Positions 5,802-6,502 of a stretch of DNA of 6,502 nucleotides are shown here, piece by piece. Position numbers and translations under genes: made by a program. Below the pieces are notes generated by a model. That model was not told where the DNA came from, did not search any database, and saw only the letters and a program-made list of their open reading frames with translations. The DNA lies in assembly GCA_030597775.1 (NCBI GenBank), contig JAUVRF010000104.1:1-6502 (forward strand). Direction: 5' to 3'. Position 1 is the first letter of the stretch. The number at the start of each line of letters is the position of its first letter. Source of the stretch: Methanobacteriota archaeon (GTDB lineage: Archaea > Thermoplasmatota > DTKX01 > GCA-020343715).

Positions 5802-6502
5802 GTCTCGGGCGTCGGTTCTGCGATGTCGATCGAATCCTCCGAGACCTTGGTCTCGAAGGTCTTGGTGTGGCCGGCCATGTCCTCGACGATGATCCGGTAG
5901 TACAGGTTCCCCGACCGGGTCGCGGGGAGCCGGTACTGGTAGTAGTGCTCGCCCACGAGGGCGTAGTCCTTACCATCGCCCATGACCTCCCACTCGGCCT
6001 CAGTCAGACGGACCATCGGCTTCTTGACGCTGTCGATGGTGTCGTAACCGTACTCGAGCCATACCCCTCGCAGACCCGAGGCATCGGCTGCCCTTATCAT
6101 GATGGCCAGTGTGTCCCCGACCTCGGCGTTGATGCTCTCGTTGTTGAGGAACATTGTCTGGTCCTTGTTGTCCTTGATGCGCTGCCGGTTGCTCTTGTTG
6201 GAGTACAGGTTGTCCTTATGGCGCATCAGGATATCCCACTCGCCATCGTCGGTGAGGTTGGAGTCGAAGTCCACCATGACGTCCGTGACCGATGGTGGAG
6301 TGTTGTCCATCACCGGCGGGTTCGAGAAGAGCACCGAGAAGGCCAGGGCCGTAAAGATGAACATCAGGAAGGTGCTCGCGATGGTCTTCTTGGGACCGGT
6401 GTGGGTGTCGATGCCCATGCCGAGCCGGAGTCCGTAGACGGCCCCCGAGTACCCGCCGGTGGCGATGCCCCGACCGAGTGTCGTGGCACCGGCCCGGGCG
6501 CC
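5798..6502 (-). CDS. Membrane-anchored protein with an exported Ig/fibronectin-like domain (5' end probably outside window)
   Basis: The minus-strand frame is open from the window edge to a TAG at 5800-5798. The first Met in the window is at 6418 and would give 206 residues. The 28 codons upstream of it are also open, Gly/Ala-rich and use the same GC-rich codons, and no TATA box or ribosome site precedes 6418, so I favour a start beyond the window. Numbering from 6418, a basic segment ending KK (10-11) precedes one membrane span at about 12-32 (TIASTFLMFIFTALAFSVLF). An exported region follows with sequons at Asn54, Asn74 and Asn93. Residues about 96-192 look like one beta-sandwich module: VGDTLAIMIRAADASGLRGV, then YYQYRLPATRSGNLYYRIIV and EDMAGHTKTF, the pattern of Ig-like or fibronectin-like surface domains. 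The tail is acidic and Pro-rich (EPTPET). I do not recognise a specific family or function. It converges on cca. Confidence 0.72.
   Translation of the reverse strand, partial: GARAGATTLGRGIATGGYSGAVYGLRLGMGIDTHTGPKKTIASTFLMFIFTALAFSVLFSNPPVMDNTPPSVTDVMVDFDSNLTDDGEWDILMRHKDNLYSNKSNRQRIKDNKDQTMFLNNESINAEVGDTLAIMIRAADASGLRGVWLEYGYDTIDSVKKPMVRLTEAEWEVMGDGKDYALVGEHYYQYRLPATRSGNLYYRIIVEDMAGHTKTFETKVSEDSIDIAEPTPET

Overview
This is a GC-rich archaeal fragment, judged by eye to be about 60% G+C. The archaeal call rests on three things seen in the sequence: a complete transcription factor B (TFB) gene, a class I (archaeal-type) CCA-adding enzyme, and AT-rich TATA-box promoters in otherwise GC-rich intergenic DNA. 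I would guess a GC-rich euryarchaeote such as a member of Thermoplasmatota, but that placement is inference and not proven here.

Layout. On the minus strand at the left edge is the N-terminal part of a secreted or membrane-anchored protein (447 down to base 1). It has its own TATA box and lies downstream of tfb (1479-556, minus). The 1480-1788 intergenic region holds divergent promoters: tfb to the left, and to the right a 12-or-so-span membrane protein that looks like a GT-C-fold glycosyltransferase (1789-3528, plus). Next, also on the plus strand, come an archaeal homologue of the eukaryotic CDIN1/C15orf41 protein (TPD-motif, PD-(D/E)XK nuclease fold; 3581-4360) with its own promoter, and 22 bases later the CCA-adding tRNA nucleotidyltransferase (4383-5801). 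A convergent minus-strand gene fills the right edge (5798 to past 6502). It encodes a single-span protein with an exported beta-sandwich domain, and its stop codon shares a CTAG palindrome with the stop of the CCA enzyme.

How the genes relate. The CDIN1 homologue and CCA enzyme probably form a two-gene unit, which is the most interesting pairing here: a predicted nuclease of unknown archaeal role beside a tRNA 3'-end maturation enzyme. TFB is a core transcription factor. The putative glycosyltransferase and the two exported proteins (both with N-X-S/T sequons) are cell-surface functions, but nothing in the sequence ties them into one pathway. I saw no mobile element, CRISPR array, rRNA or tRNA gene. 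The window reads as ordinary core archaeal chromosome with a few local oddities: the GT-C gene start, an inverted repeat in the tfb leader, and the shared stop palindrome.
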